A stretch of 64,000 nt of DNA from Saxidomus purpurata (GCA_022818135.1 JAFMSR010000003.1:17406351-17470350); one strand, 5' to 3'; shown: positions 15,180 through 48,754, numbered from the stretch's first letter. Numbers and translations are program-made. Notes: generated from the sequence alone by a model not told the origin.

Positions 15180-15615
15180 AATGTCCACCCATAGACACAT
15201 CTAGCACTGATATGGTGAACATCTGTTATTTTTAATTTGACACATGGTTTAAGAGATACCAAGTGGACATGAAGTCTTCACTTTGTGTGACCTTCAACTA
15301 AGATGGCTGAAACAGCGACATACTTTGACCAAAGAGTTTCATAAATTGACTATCTTTCAAGGGGTTTAGGAAAATATAGTCTTGTGACCTTTGACCCTGC
15401 TTTGACCTTGACCTGCACATTGTTTCATTTATGAGAACATTTGACCCCAAGATTCATGAAAATCCTTAAAACGGTTTAGGTGACAAGGAGTGGACATCAA
15501 AAACAAATGACCCTTAAAGTGTGGCCTTGAGTCGGCAGACTGACCGAGTAAACTTTAACAGTGTGACCAACACAACGACCCCTACATACCCTCAAGACTT
15601 TGTTTTAGGGGTATA
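15180..15615. repeat. Interspersed repeat with GACCTTGACC tracts
   Basis: It contains GACCTTTGACCCTGCTTTGACCTTGACCTGC (in pieces around 15388-15418) and ends with 'gaccgagtaaactttaacagtgtgacc' followed by 'aggggtataaaaaa'. It shows the same style of non-coding bivalve-type repeat as at 23.5-24.5 kb. Confidence 0.5.
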
Positions 15616-16236
15616 AAAAACATTATCTCGAAATTTCTTAGTCAAATAGAAGCAATTCAGTATTTCTATAACACTCAATATTATTTAGTAACAAAAGATG
15701 CTCATAACAGAACTAAATTTCTACCTTTGCATGTACACAGGAAATATTCTTCAAAGGAAATAGGGATTTAAATTCTTAGTTAATTTACCTGAACAACACT
15801 TCTATACACATACAGTTCAACAATCTTAACAAACAAATAATTTGCATAAATAAATCTTGAAAAAAAAAAATCATATGAAAACAAGGAATGTTAGCAATGC
15901 ATTCTTGCATATATAAATTGTTGCATAAAATAAGATAAAAAATACATGTAAATAATGCAGCAACTCCACAGCTGGTTCAAAATCATTTACTGCTGGTTTA
16001 CTAACTTTGGTTTGCTATTGGTTAGATTGATTGACTAAATGTAAGCGGGAATTGTATGGACAACAGCAAAACTAAGAATGGTATTTAAACAATGGCTTTA
16101 GACTACTACTGAAATCTGCATAATAAATATAATGTAGTTAAAACATTTCATTTACATCTTCACAAGTTTGCACGTACACAGAAAACTATCTTTGCCAATG
16201 GACTCCAGGCCTACAGGTTGCTACTTGTATTTCGAT

Positions 16237-16345
16237 ACTGTTACCAGAACTGGTTATGTCCTGTTACCAGAACTGGTTATGTCCTGTTACAAGAACTGGT
16301 TATATCCTGTTACCAGAACTGGTTATATCCTGTTACAAGAACTTG
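16237..16345 (+). repeat. Short tandem repeat, about 23-bp unit, ~5 copies
   Basis: The unit is roughly 'ccagaactggttatgtcctgtta', with copies alternating c/a (ccagaac versus caagaac). The open frame across it is a by-product of the repeat. Confidence 0.8.
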
Positions 16346-19300
16346 TAATATGTAGAACAGTCCAGCGATACCAGCTGTCAAAGAGAGATAATTCTAGCAT
16401 TACCCCTGTCTATATAAACAAAGCAGAAACAAAACCATGATTAAACACTCGATAAATTACAGCACAGTCACTTTTATATTTGAATAATGATTTTTCTCAA
16501 AATAATTCACTGTATATCATTCAGATGCATAGAGGGGTAAATGACTGGAAGCTGCATCCCTCTTGACATATACTGAAGCATCAGTACTTGCCCATAAACT
16601 TGTTCCAAAAAAATATATTTTGAGCAAATAGGTTTAATTACTTAGGCCATGTTTGCTGTTTCTTTTCATGGAACTTGACAATAAATATTCTGCAACAAAA
16701 CGATTTTGTTTTTGCTTGTAATAAAACAGTTATTTATTTCAATCAGGTATAAAGAAAGTTGCTTTAATTTCAGTCAATACGTCTTGTAAATCTTTATATT
16801 AATGAATTGTTATCTCACAATATTCTATTAATTCTCAAGTGAGCACATTTTTATTTATTTTTTCGTATTTTTTTTATAGAATCATTCTCTGCTTGCTGTT
16901 TTAGGGAGTCTGATGAATTCAAGAAGTTCTTCATTCATGCAAATCAGCGAAAAATAAAAACTTTGCAAACAAGACTTTTACAGTATCATACTGTATAAAA
17001 ATTAGAAATATTAACAAAGTATCAATTAACCTCCATGATTATAACAGACAATTAACTTTGAAACACAGTAAGATGAAATAATTTGGTTCCCATACATTTC
17101 TTTCCGGTATCATTTTCTTTACATGTATCTTTATTTGTTAGTAAAAAATACCTCAATTGTTTTTGCATCTACATTTGTACAGGATTTATTATATTTATTG
17201 TATATAGGATGCCTGTTATCATTAACTGATGAAACTGAACATGCAAGAGTCATTTTGTATGCAGTTTAAACACACTACCATCACTCGGAACTCTAAATTA
17301 CATGATTTTCTAAAACACTGGTTATACCAAGTTTGCAAACCATTTCTATTAACGTATTCCTTTCTTGTCTGTTTGGGGTTATTGTAACATGTTATAAAAG
17401 TGTTTTAAAGTTAGAGATGTGTTATTTCATGTACTGTGAAATGGAACCTAAAACTTTTTATGCAATATCTATATGTGAACTATAAACTTTAATCATTAAA
17501 ACACCTAGAATTTAAAGCATTAAAGTTTCAACATTAGCTGTAATGTAATTATTAGTTTTTAGTTATAGTTTGATTAGAATTTTAAACTATTTACACTTTA
17601 GAAGTACATGAAACAGGTGATGTGACAGCATGAAATTTTTGGGAAAAAAATGCATTGTATTTACCTAACCATTAATGACCTAGAAGTACTTTCTCTTAAA
17701 GCTCAAATTTTAGATAAAACTGGTATAGTAAGCTATTTTCAAAATTCATATTATTTCCAAAATTTGAAAAACACATATTTTCCCCCCAGGTTGTCCCTTA
17801 TAATTCCTCAAAGAATTTTTATATTTTCCACATTGAGAATGAATTCAATATCTTACTCAATGAATAACTCCTATGCATGATGGACCCCCCCCCCCCTTTT
17901 TTTCACCATTTTAACGCAAAATAAAAAGATATTGCATAAAATAGTCAAGAAAACATAAATTAAAGCTATAAGACAGTTCCTACATCAACAATATTTACCT
18001 CCTTTGTTCTGAATTGTCAGCCATATTGGTAGGTAACTTTCCTTTGAAGTTAATAGGTAAAAGTCTTCTAAACGATTACAAACATAATTAATCCATGATG
18101 CTGATATGGGCAGAGATGACCAATCAAGTTTTAAGAAAATGTGGTTGTCACACACAACTTGCTTTTTTCTAACTTTATCACATATTTGAGAATAACTCCT
18201 TTGAATGCTTGTCAGTTTTGCCCACCAAAAGAACAAAGGGAGGTAAACATTGTAGATGTGTGAACTATGTATTGAAGAGTAAAAGTCAGCGGCTAGGAAA
18301 ACATGAAAAAAATTACTCATCACAGCTCAACATGCATAATCTATGTTTGCCATTATAACTTTGGAACACTCAGCACTTAAAAAACCAACACGAAACAACT
18401 CACAGAATAATATGCTTCATATATAATGATTAAAGTAAGGTGAGGTAACATTTGAAACATAAATTTCTACTCATAACAAGACATGTGACCCCTTTAAAAA
18501 GGATTGTGGACTGTTTTAAAAAGGTCCAAAGCCTCAGTTTCTTATGTTATTAAATACCAGTATGCAGAAATCAAATAAGGTAGTTTTATACAATTTATCA
18601 AAACACATGCAGCTATAAACTTTTTAAGATCATCTCACTCACTGATAAATTTGAATATTTTCACTCAGCGTTACTCACATTTTGCAGACAATGCAGTCCT
18701 TGTTGTACAATTTGTTTTATCATAATGCATCATTGAAATCTGATTAAAATAAGTCTTTATAGGTACTACACTGTACATATAACATTTTCTCTAGTGGTTT
18801 TAGGATGAAAAATGTGATTTTTGGAAAGTTTTCTATTATACATAAAATTACCTATTACTTAAAGACCCAGGAGCGCTATAAATATGCTTATACAGAAAAT
18901 GAACTTACAGATAAAATAGTAATAGAACTGTGTTATATTTATTCTAAAACAATTTTGACATTTACCTTTCTTATATACTGCAATAGCATTCTCACTAAAA
19001 GGCGTTGTCTGAGAGAAGGGTTTCTTATTTTTTGCAATATCACTGAACGAAATAATGCGCTCTAAATATAGTATGTACTTCCGATTTAAAAGGTTAGGAA
19101 TGTTTTTGGTAATATAAGAGCTGCAAGTAATTTTACATTCAAAGTGCTCCTGGGACTTTTAATCAATTTTTTAAAGCTGTTATGAAAAACACACGTAGAA
19201 TGTACGAGCCCTTTGTATGATCATGTGTTTCAACAGGACATACATAAATCAATGTTAGTGGTTTTCTCCTACGAGATGGTTACATTTAATCTTGAGCAAT

Positions 19301-19781
19301 CACTAACAACAACAAATCATACACATTTCACTATTTAACACTTTTCACCAAATACTTATAAAAAAAGAAAACAAAACAGGGAAAATAAATGTACAAAGTT
19401 TCACATTGGTTACAAAATTTTCATCACAGTTTTCAAATGTTTGGACGGTCACTAATGAACACACTTTGTTTCTGCTTAGTTTGCAGTCTTTAAGAATGAG
19501 TCGTTAACTAGCACAAGCCTATATTTGGCCACCCGTTAGTGTACATGTATAATTTTCTAATGTCATATAATTAACACCGATATTTGTTCTCCTGTCTTTC
19601 AACAGGATAAAACCATTTACAAAATGTAAACATCACTTCTTCAATTTCACCCTAAACTCTCCAACTCTCCTTCAGCGTTTTCCATTTCCATAACAAAGTA
19701 TCATCTTGCAAACGGTGCTTTCTGGCATTATTAATGTTTAAAACAATGGAATTATAAATACATTATTGGCAAACACTTTCG

Positions 19782-39319
<19,538 letters not shown>

Positions 39320-39323
<4 letters not shown>

Positions 39324-39346
39324 CCTGTCTCTAGTTGAAATTTCAT
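39320..39346 (-). promoter_or_regulatory. Upstream ORF overlapping the STK33 start (ATGA)
   Basis: After the acceptor TATTTTCAG the exon begins directly with an ATG at 39346 in another frame, giving an eight-codon ORF whose TGA overlaps the STK33 ATG as ATGA. The acceptor implies at least one upstream non-coding exon, not located. A uORF in this layout could limit translation or allow reinitiation. Confidence 0.45.
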
Positions 39347-40014
39347 CTGAAAATATTCAAACATAAGAACGTTAAACCCCTAAGTTTCTGAACTGCACTT
39401 GTCCATCTCTCAATTTGGACTGTACCATTCACTTTTCAAAGGGATGTTAGTTGAAAAGTTACTGACTGAGAAGCAAACAGTGTGTCACCATGATGAGACT
39501 GTAGATGTGCAGGCTGATCATGATCTACTCTCCAAGCAAAGTCAGAATCTCTTCCAGCTGTCAGGACAAGAGTTAATAGTTTAAGAAAAGTATGAAAAGA
39601 ATACTAAATTATAACAGGTTTATTATTTGTTCCACCAATCTCTTTCAGTTACACAAAAAAAAAACCCCACCCAAAAATTTTCAAAAATGTTTCTTTTTTA
39701 AAACCCCCCCTTTTCCCCATCCTTGCCTTCCTCATGACCGTTTAACACCAAAAGAAACACCTTCCAAAAAGACTTTATCATTGAAAATGTGGAAAACATC
39801 ACATGACAACAGATTGCCCAAAACTTCACAACTACTTTACATACTAAATCCAAACCAGTTTTAAAAATAAGAACACACTTGTATCCTATTAACATAGTAT
39901 ACAAAGCCTTTTCATTAAATAATTCTACTGCATTTTTCTATTTCTTTGATGGAAATTTACATTATCCTTCGTTCTATTACTCCTGATAGCAATTCATCAG
40001 TCATTCTAATAGAC

Positions 40015-40178
40015 GGGCATTTGAAACCGAAACCAGACCAGTACTAGAACCCTATCCTCCGTAAGAAACTGCCAACTTTCTAATATAAAGAAAAATGGTC
40101 GATCGCGGGCTCCAACGACCCATGACCCTCAATCTATAAGAAGTAACAGTCATTTCAAGTCAGCGACTTATCAAAAAT
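40015..40178 (-). repeat. SINE of the GTTGGCAGTTT family
   Basis: On the minus strand: a tRNA-like head ending with B-box-like ATGGGTCGTTGGAGCCC, then TTAGAAAGTTGGCAGTTTC and 'ggttctagtactggtc'. Confidence 0.6.
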
Positions 40179-40179
40179 C

Positions 40180-43100
40180 CAGAAGGTGTCTGGAATAACC
40201 CTCACAGAACATTATCCTTTCATAACTCCCATGTAACAATTTTTAGGAGCTCAAAAAGAGCCTAATTTTGCTGTTACCTTTTGTAATACTGCTACTGTTA
40301 TTTTTCCCTTTTTTACTTTTTTGATTTACAACAAAATTTCCCTCTAAAAAAGCTTTATCAAGCGACAAAAGGCAGAATATCAACACCTGTGTAATATGCA
40401 TTGAATGTGTATTATATCAATTATTTTGTAACTTCAGATAGATAACTGATACAGTTTAAATAAAATTACACTAAAATTGCCTACTTACAATTTTCTGGTC
40501 TGTATTCAATAATAAATTAATAGACCTAAATAATGGGACAAAATTACTATATACGATACTGAAAAATATGAAAATGGTAGATCTTTCAGAAGTCGCAATA
40601 CAAACGTTCTCTCATACATTAGAGACACGTTAACCTTGCCATAACGATCTCTTAATATGTAACTTAAGTTCCAAACAAATCTGTTCTATACAAAAAAAAC
40701 TTCAAAGCACAAGCCACGAGTCATACTGCATAAAGCAAAAAAAACAAATTTTAAAACTCGTCAAGTGCTATAACAGCAACGGTCGATCTATACAGTAAAT
40801 TAGTTTTAATCACCGGCTAAAAATGTAAATCAACTTCTAAATTTAGACTTTCACTTGTTGAAATCAATCCGAGAATGAGTGATTTCAATTAGAAATCCTA
40901 ACCAAAAATACGACCAATTTCATTATCAAGTCATGCTGATTATCCGCTCATACATTTGCGTGTTGCAGTGGGAATAATCTCCCTGTAGGAAACTAAGTAA
41001 ATGACTTACTGATAAACATATTTCTTCTCACACAAAATGAAATGCAATTTAAAAGATAAAATTTCTTTTCTTTTTATTCAATGTCTGATTACATGAATGT
41101 CTTTCCTTTTTCGAAACAAGTTCTTAAGTGCAGACAGTATTTGAATAAGCACGGGCTGAACAGTTTGTGTATTTATCTTTGCTGATCAAAAATGCATTAA
41201 GAACCATATAGCTTGTCAAATACGACAGTGCAAAAATTCTTTTTCATGTTTTGCTATAGATTTACGCAATTCTAAATAACAGCACAGCGGAACAAATGCC
41301 CCAAAGATCCTATTTCTACGTGATCACATCATACAATTAATGATCACTTCACAGTACTTAAATGTTAAACTTACTATATTCAAACTTTTGCAGAAGGTTT
41401 CTCTACAGTTAAAACCTCTTCAAAGGTGAATTTATCTAAACTGCATATTCAAACATTTTAGAAATTATTTCGTAACATTTCTGTATAAAAAAGTTTACTC
41501 TTTGAAGTCGACAAAAGTCACTTGAAAACTATTAAGCTCTGGAAAGGTCCCAAAAAATGCATACGCTTTGAAGTTTTGTATAAATTTAAATCCCAATTTT
41601 CACCCATTTCATTTAACCTCACTACATATTTCAATTCTTGACATTTTGTTTCTATCTTGTTTTTATCAACACACAGTTTTGTAATAGATTTAGCTGACAC
41701 AGAGAAACCTGGGAAGTGGCAGAAAGACTGAACAAGACAAAGAGAGCAGGGCCTCCCATAACTACCATTCATCAATGTTGTAAAATGTACCAAATTCTGC
41801 AGAGGCAAAAAAATAAATATTAAAGCCAAATGTGTTTAAAAATTATATCATTCTAAATTTCATTAAATTGCCAAAAAACTATCGCACGTATGGGCAAAAA
41901 AGTGTTTAAGAGGCTTCCAATACTTCAGGGGAGGCCATGGAGACAGACAGGGGGAGATACTGTTGCTATGACAATGAAAACATCTTAAGTTTCTTTAACA
42001 CGTGCACCACTTGATCTTTATACACTTGATTTGAAAAGAATGCAAACAACACAATATGCAAATGTGGTAACACTAGAACTGTTTGGAAATAGTTAATCAG
42101 TATGTTTTATTCTTTACAAAATTTCAAAGGAGTGTGTCCAAACTCCTGGTTTACGAGATTGTTTATTTTTGCTTTGAGTATTATATCATTCAGCTGTTTT
42201 GTCAAATGCTTCTTTCTAAAATATCTGACACTGTAAGTGGTGACTGTAAGTTAAAAATCCAAAAAACTGTTTTACAAGCCTCAATATGTTTTCCTTTTCT
42301 TACTATTTTAGCTAATATACTACTAGTCGGTAATTACTATACATTACTACATAAAAAGTAAATTTTAACCCTTGCCGATTCTGCCATAACATTAGGCTGT
42401 AAGCATAAAACCTCTTCAATGACAATTGCATCATTCAAACGAACCATGATGAGGCAGTCTAGAAAGTCAAATATGTCAAGGTAATCTTATTCTTATCTGT
42501 TCAATCTTTTTATCAAAAACTTAATTCTTTAAATAGCAGACAATACCTATTCAAAAATTCTAATTATAAAATCTCAATGTTTTGACCAAAACAGCAAAAA
42601 AAAGTACCGAAATATCCCTTTAAACCCTATTTTTACGATACAATGTACAACTTCGAACATTATGTATGCCATGTTCGTATTTTTTCTCATGTATTCTATA
42701 GAGAAGCGTTCTTAATTACCCGGCTTTAATCGTCCACATGATTTGCAAGATAGAACCAAACAAAAGGTACAAGGCAGATCTTGCACCGATTAAAAACCTA
42801 CCTTTTACAATACTTCGACCTCTTGACTTAATGTTTTGGTGTGGTTAAACATTAATTATGGGACGATAACTAACAATATATTAACTGTCTTTCGGTAATG
42901 GTTGAAGTCCGACTTCAAAGACATTTTAAGCGATAAATTATTGGCATTGGAACGGACAGGTCAATAGAACATATCCATGAAGAGTTAATTCATTTGATGC
43001 AAGAGCATTCACATTGAAAGAATTTACATTTGAAAGAAGTATTTTTTAAAATAATAATCATTATGGCACAGAACTAAATGGTTTGATTCAGCGTTTATTG

Positions 43101-43310
43101 ATTCAATTGTATTCAAATCTAGTTCACGTATTTCACTAACCATTCATTGTGGAGGACAAAGAATCTGCTGACTGCAATTCAGTTTTACGAATATTCATTT
43201 TACTTAATTAGACTGTTTCATCTTTTCTGCATACAGTAAAAAAAAACAAACAAACAATGACAACAGACCGTATATTACTGCTATATTATGAATCAGATCA
43301 GAAATTCTCA
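40180..43310. other. No gene recognised
   Basis: Probably the first intron or upstream flank of STK33. AT-rich, with no exon-like frame and no clear repeat. Confidence 0.4.
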
Positions 43311-43319
43311 TGGATTTCT

Positions 43320-43800
43320 AAAAGGCCCAAATGACAAGACACATTGTCTTGATGTGCTGAACATTTTAAACAGAGTAACAGTCCAGACACAAATGTGAGC
43401 CTACACAGGATTCTATTACCTTTAAACTCCAAACATGACCTTGACCTTTGAGGAAGGGACATGGGTCTTTTACGATGGAATATCCTCTTGATGTGCTGAA
43501 CAGTTGTGCCAAGTTACTTTAAAATCCTTCAATGCCTGACATGAGTTACAGTCCAGACACGAATGTGTGCATATATATAGAATTTCTTTACCTTTAAACT
43601 ACAAGTGTGGCCTTGACATTTGAGGTAGGGACGTAGGTCTTTCACACAGCACAACTTCTTCATGTGCTGTACATTTGTGCCATGTCACATGAAAATCCCT
43701 TCATGAATGACAAAGTTACAGCCTGGACATGAACATAAGGGGACAGACAAAAGGACGGATGGATGGTAGGGTTTGAATATGCCCACCCTTTAGGGGCATA
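43320..43800 (+). repeat. Bivalve-type GACCTTGACC/GACGGA repeat
   Basis: Full set of landmarks: 'cttgatgtgctgaacattt', 'catgaccttgacctttgagg', 'cttcaatgcctgac', 'gggacagacaaaaggacgga' and the terminal 'ctttaggggcataaaaac'. It is collinear with the repeat at 21240-22270. Confidence 0.7.
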
Positions 43801-46680
43801 AAAACTTCAAAATTGAGACCCTAGGATAAATGATACTGTGACAAATCTAACAAATACCTTCAATCTAAACAAAAAAAGTTCAAAGACATTCAGGTCAGCT
43901 TTGCATTACTCAACTTGGCAGGACTGGAAAAACTGATTGAGCCATTTACCGATTGTCTTCTCTCTTTAAAATAACCTATCAACTATTTTGTTTCTGTCAA
44001 GTTACCTCTATCCAAATATTTGTATAAAGCTATTTTCAAATATTTGTCTTCTTTTTTTGTCTTTTGAAACATCCAGTTTGAATAAGTATCTGTCTACGAA
44101 CTTCGACTATTTGCGGATTATTTGTGTTTATCACTCACGGGTAGTATCAAGCACAGTTTAAGTGGAAATTACTTCAAATTTGTCTTCCTCTTAAAAAGAA
44201 ATGACACTTTGACATTTTTTAGCTCTTTGTTAATGTCATCAGTTGTAAATCTACCCTGGAGAGGTAACCTTTCCACCTTCCTATATTTCAAACCCGTTAT
44301 AAATTTTTCATAATGATCATAGAGGTCCCTTCAATTAACAGTTTGATATTCCAAGACAGGACTTGTGACTCGGCTTAATTTTCTTGATGGAACCAGTCTA
44401 GTCAAGAGTCTTTCAACATTTCATAAAATATAATTTTGTTACATCTTTTACAGTGTACTGTTCAATACCATACTTAAATTTATTTCTCTATGAAGAGCTA
44501 GCTATTTGATGTACTGCCAATATAAAGCGAAATTATTATAAGCAGTTAGCAAATTATCTCCCTTGTCAGATAAAGCCCAAGGTAGACCAAATGCATATAC
44601 TGGTTAGATCAGTTGGAATCCTTGGACTTTACCCTTGTTTCTCCTATGTATCAATTATTTCTTGTGAAATTTCTTATTTTTCTGTAATTCAAACTGTGCA
44701 TGAGCAATGTCAAAATTTAACATTAACAGAACATATGCACCAAATCTCACTCTTTAATCTCATAGTTTCAAATATTCAAGTTTAATTTCCAGGAATATAG
44801 AGTAAATTAAATAGCCATAAAATCAGCGTAATCCAAATGAGAGGGACAACTTACTTTCAGAGAGTACTGATGGGAGATAACTCTGTCAAGTTTCTAATTA
44901 CGACCTCAAATTACAGTATGACTTTTTTTGTGACATCCCTTTTGAGAATTATCCATAACCCCAAAGATGTCTGTATTCACCGTGTTCTTATTTTGTTTCT
45001 TCTTGACAAAGGAAGCTGAATTTTTCAGATACTAAATTTGAAATAACTGTTTCTTCAAAAATATATGCATAAAAACTTATCTCAAAGAATTTTGACAGAG
45101 TGCTCTTTTTCCCCCTGTGACAACTGACTCAGTCAAATAGTACCCTTGTCCTCCCACAATCCTCAGTTTAGTGGGTAGTAGTTACATAACAAACATAAGA
45201 AAATTAATGCAATGACAACATTTTCGGAGTGTAACAAAGACAGGCATGTGTCTTAATTTGTGAAATTGCCAAGATGTTGAATCTTCAAATCATTATGACG
45301 CAAAAGCTACCACATTTGGCATGTAAAGAAATTACTCTGATCGTTCTATATTTTGAACAATGAAACAATACCAGTACACCAAGGCCAAAATGAATTAATA
45401 CAGTTAATCCAGTACTATACACCTCCCCTTTCCTCCACCCCCACCCCCTCCCCCAACATATCTTTTGGCATTTACAAGCTCAATCAGCCAGTTTACAGAA
45501 CAAATAAACAAAGAAGAACAGTGGTCACTGTTTAGCACAATCGAAATACTTTCTGCAAACAGAAATTTTCTACAGGTTACCAGATCCGCATAATTTATAA
45601 TCCTGACCTAATAATTATGTAACCAACTAATCTAGCCAATCATCTTATATATGTAACAGAATGATTTACTTAAGTAATCACATTCAATTTTTAAGTATAT
45701 ATCAAATCAGAAAAAAAAAAGTTAAACAGAACGAGAAGCCTTGAAAGATAAAATAAAAGAAAACTTACCAACAAGACATTCACCATTTAAAATCCACTAC
45801 ATTCTCCGATTTGTTATTTAATTATTTTGGTCATCAACCGACAAAGATAATTTTACAGTCTTGTCCAGTTAGTATTTCATTCACACACACAAATGGCCGT
45901 AGTTAATCAGGTCACTGCATTGACAAATTTCTAGAAACCTCAATACTCTAAGATCTTTTCAAACGATAACAAATCTACAAATATGTCATTTTTAGTTTGC
46001 CCAATTTTTATGGCTTATTCATATATAATAATCCGAACTACAAATTATATTAAATGGTAATCTAGTCTTTGAAGATAAATTGCCAATTTCGATCTATCTA
46101 CCTACAATTTGTATTGTTCAAATATTGTGCGACAGTGCAATACTCCAAATTAAATTGACACACTGGTTGAATAACTGATATAGTTCCCGTTTAAAACTTT
46201 ACGAATTTGAACCCAGCTTATCATTCTACCTGCATTTTTTATATGTGCACCAGCGACTGAAAATCAATTTATATTCCGTTGTCTTTAGGTTTGCTCTTTT
46301 GAGATTCTGTCCTACGTGATTTGTCTCAGCACATAGTTTCATATGCAACTTTTATTTCTATTCCGAACTCTCCGCAGTTGAATCGGTACTTTTAAATCGT
46401 GAGTAACATTTTCTAATTACGTCTGAATAGGTAAACCGAAGCAGGAAAATGGCAGCCATCGTAAGCCACTTTGGAAATTCAATATTTTTCATTATCAGCA
46501 CCAAATCATATCAAACGAAAGTTGTTCTTTACTTGCACATGCCTTCAATCACTGCAACTTATATAATAAGCATTTCTATCATGGACAACTACATCAAGTT
46601 GTCTTAGAACTTGAAACTTTCCTCCTTTGCTATGTGTTTATCAGACACGTATTAGTAACCATAAGTTTTTTGGTTGGATT
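43800..46680. other. No gene recognised; possible STK33 promoter zone near 46.3-46.5 kb
   Basis: Mostly AT-rich. CpG becomes locally more frequent around 46290-46460, and on the minus strand there is GATGGCTGCCATTTTCC, similar to an initiator-proximal YY1 motif. The STK33 5' non-coding exon is not located, so the promoter link is inference only. Confidence 0.2.
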
Positions 46681-46683
46681 TTT

Positions 46684-46920
46684 AGACAAGAGGGCCATGA
46701 TGGCCCAATATGGCCCACCTGGGTACCATTGCCACAATGTCAACAGGGTAGCAGAAAACAACATAAAAACACAGCAATTGTGAAGTTTTCAAGTCTAGGT
46801 AAAGGCTTCTTGTTGTTTGAATGGAGGCAAACGACATCAAATTCAATGCAATCAACTAATAAAAGGTGTTGTTTACAAAAAGGAAATTTCATGACTGTAA
46901 TTTCAATAAATAAAACAAGA
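46684..46920 (+). repeat. ACAAGAGGGCCATGATGGCC repeat
   Basis: Begins ACAAGAGGGCCATGATGGCC, then 'cacctgggtaccattgcc' and 'gtctaggtaaaggcttcttg'. An open frame of 107 codons crosses it but is repeat-derived. Confidence 0.6.
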
Positions 46921-47079
46921 AAAGGGGTAAAAAGGTCAAAATTGATCTAAAGAAGCAGTAATTTAGAACTAGGGTGCAAGTCTCACCACAGACCACTGAT
47001 GTTTGCTGTTTAGAGGCTGAACCTTCAAATGGTTGCAACGATTAAAAAGGCACGCCATTTTCTCAAACATGTTTCCGGA

Positions 47080-47260
47080 AGGGGTCCACATTGGTAGTCC
47101 AGTGTTAAGTGTCACTGTAACCTCTCATACATTGAGGGACATGGGTTCGAGCCCTGCTACCAACCATGTCACATTATGTGAGAAAGTTGACAGTTTTTTT
47201 TATAGAGGATAGGAGTCTAGTACTGGTTTTTCCAGGTATGAAAACTGCCCACATGTAAAA
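47080..47260 (+). repeat. SINE of the GTTGGCAGTTT family (plus orientation)
   Basis: Head 'ggtagtccagtgttaagtg', B box ACATGGGTTCGAGCCCTGC, conserved 'gtgagaaagttgacagttttt', 'ctagtactggtttttcc', and end 'gaaaactgcccac'. The clearest plus-strand copy. Confidence 0.65.
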
Positions 47261-47750
47261 TGACCAAAATATGGTTGGAACGGGCTTTAAACTCCTACAA
47301 CACAAGCATGTATTAGATCTCTTCATCTTCATCATACACAGCCAATCATTCCACATCTTCCTAAACCAGACTTTGATATCTAATTTTCTTATGATTAAAA
47401 TAAAATTTAGCATAGAAGATCTTGTAACAAGATATTGCTTGATTATAATCGTTGGGGTACTAGACAAAAAGTCTTATCTGACATTTACATGTACATGCCC
47501 TATTATGTAATACATAACCTATGCATAATATCAGTTACGAGCACAAATCCTGTGTCAATGAGAGATTATCGTGGCTTTAAGCTCTTTCATTCGATATTTG
47601 CAATAAAAATCAAACGAATTAGGCAAAGTACATTGGCCTTGAATAAAATGTTTGTTTTACTGTATGAAAACTGTTCAGATAAAAATATAAAAGATTAGCG
47701 AAAGAGATGCAACTGGTCATTCTGAAATTTGGTGAACAGTTTTATGGTGT

Positions 47751-47857
47751 CATCATTATGATTATGATAGTTTTCAAATGAATTCATCAATATCTTAAAA
47801 GCCCATGACCACTTTGGGTTATATGATGAATTCATTTTTAAAACTATCATAATGATG
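47751..47857. repeat. Imperfect hairpin, ~40-bp arms
   Basis: The arms 47751-47790 and 47819-47857 share CATCATTATG, ATGATAGTTTT and GAATTCATCA in inverted orientation. The loop is about 28 nt. AT-rich; could be a small MITE. Confidence 0.55.
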
Positions 47858-48391
47858 TAGACATTGCTTAAATTTCTCTTTTTCATATATTTTCAAGTAA
47901 CTGATTGTCCTCAACTTTTGTACAAATCAAGAACTATATGTAACCTTCAATCTGCTATCCCTTATGGATGTTTTGATGCAGGATAAACAGGCATGGTGAG
48001 CAACAGTTAATGCTGTCCTACGATCATACAGTAATATAGTCAAGCTAGAGGAAGGCGGCTGAAAATTCCAAAACCCCAACCATAAATAGGAATCCTGGAG
48101 CTCCAAATCAGGAACCTCAAAGATGCTGTACTGAGACTACCCTTCGGACCAGTAAAAAGTGATCTGATTAATAAATTGGTCTTATATTACCTAGACCTTT
48201 TTACTATGAAACTGAGTATCTGGTTCTGAAATGTCTGGTTTTAATACCGGAACTTAACTGTATCATAAAACACTTTTTGTCAGTCAGAAAATTTACTTCA
48301 AGTCCATATCAACAAGAAAATAAAATTCTTACCTTGAAAAAATAACACATAATCACAATAAATAGAGATTTTATCAGTGAAAAAACAAATT

Positions 48392-48754
48392 TTATTTCCT
48401 GATAATGACCTGATAAGAGAGGTGACCTCGTTCTACAATATAAGAACTTCGCCCCTGTAATAAAACCTTGGGTAATTTTGACTCCAAATGTGACAAAGTA
48501 AATATATCAAATATTTGATCATAATTACTATCATTTACCCTAGTAAGAGAGTTTAGGTACAAATTGTACAGGTTTCCACCAATTATAGAAACATCACAAT
48601 TCAAGTCCACAGTCTTGACCTTGAGTTCAAACGTCCGGTTAATAAGACCCTTGACAGAATTTCTATTTCTATTCATCGCAAGATAATGACACTTCGAAAT
48701 TTTGATTTCCTCATTTATAATAATAGGCAATTTTTCTGCCATTAGAGAAGCCTA
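48392..48754 (-). CDS. Orphan exon-like ORF, unknown protein
   Basis: Directly after TTTATTTTTAG the minus strand is open for about 120 codons. The first Met is at 48742 and the frame stops at 48392 (GHLSYQVIIRK-stop). Composition is mixed, with several charged and hydrophobic residues (KISKCHYLAMNRN; KLPKVLLQGRSSYIVERG), which is better than the low-complexity frames around it. A possible donor CAG|GTCATT lies 10 codons before the stop, and AATAAA overlaps the stop. I recognise no family. It may be an internal exon of an unseen gene, a decayed mobile-element frame, or chance. Confidence 0.25.

Larger units (their letters stand above)
12849..19781. other. Intergenic and UTR sequence, mostly unrecognised
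   Basis: This interval holds the 3' flanks of the convergent SMAP (+) and STK33 (-) genes. No further exon was recognised. Identified items (a SINE near 13.1 kb, a repeat at 15.2-15.6 kb, and a 23-bp tandem repeat at 16.24 kb) are listed separately. The rest is AT-rich with no structure I can name. Confidence 0.45.

Noticed and set aside
16168..16440. 90-codon frame with a repeated short peptide
   Set aside because: Follows from the ~23-bp tandem repeat at 16.24 kb.
46627..46950. 107-codon plus-strand frame
   Set aside because: Lies mostly inside the ACAAGAGGGCCATGATGGCC interspersed repeat.
47695..47886. 63-codon minus-strand frame
   Set aside because: Crosses the AT-rich hairpin at 47751-47857; low-complexity composition and no family match.
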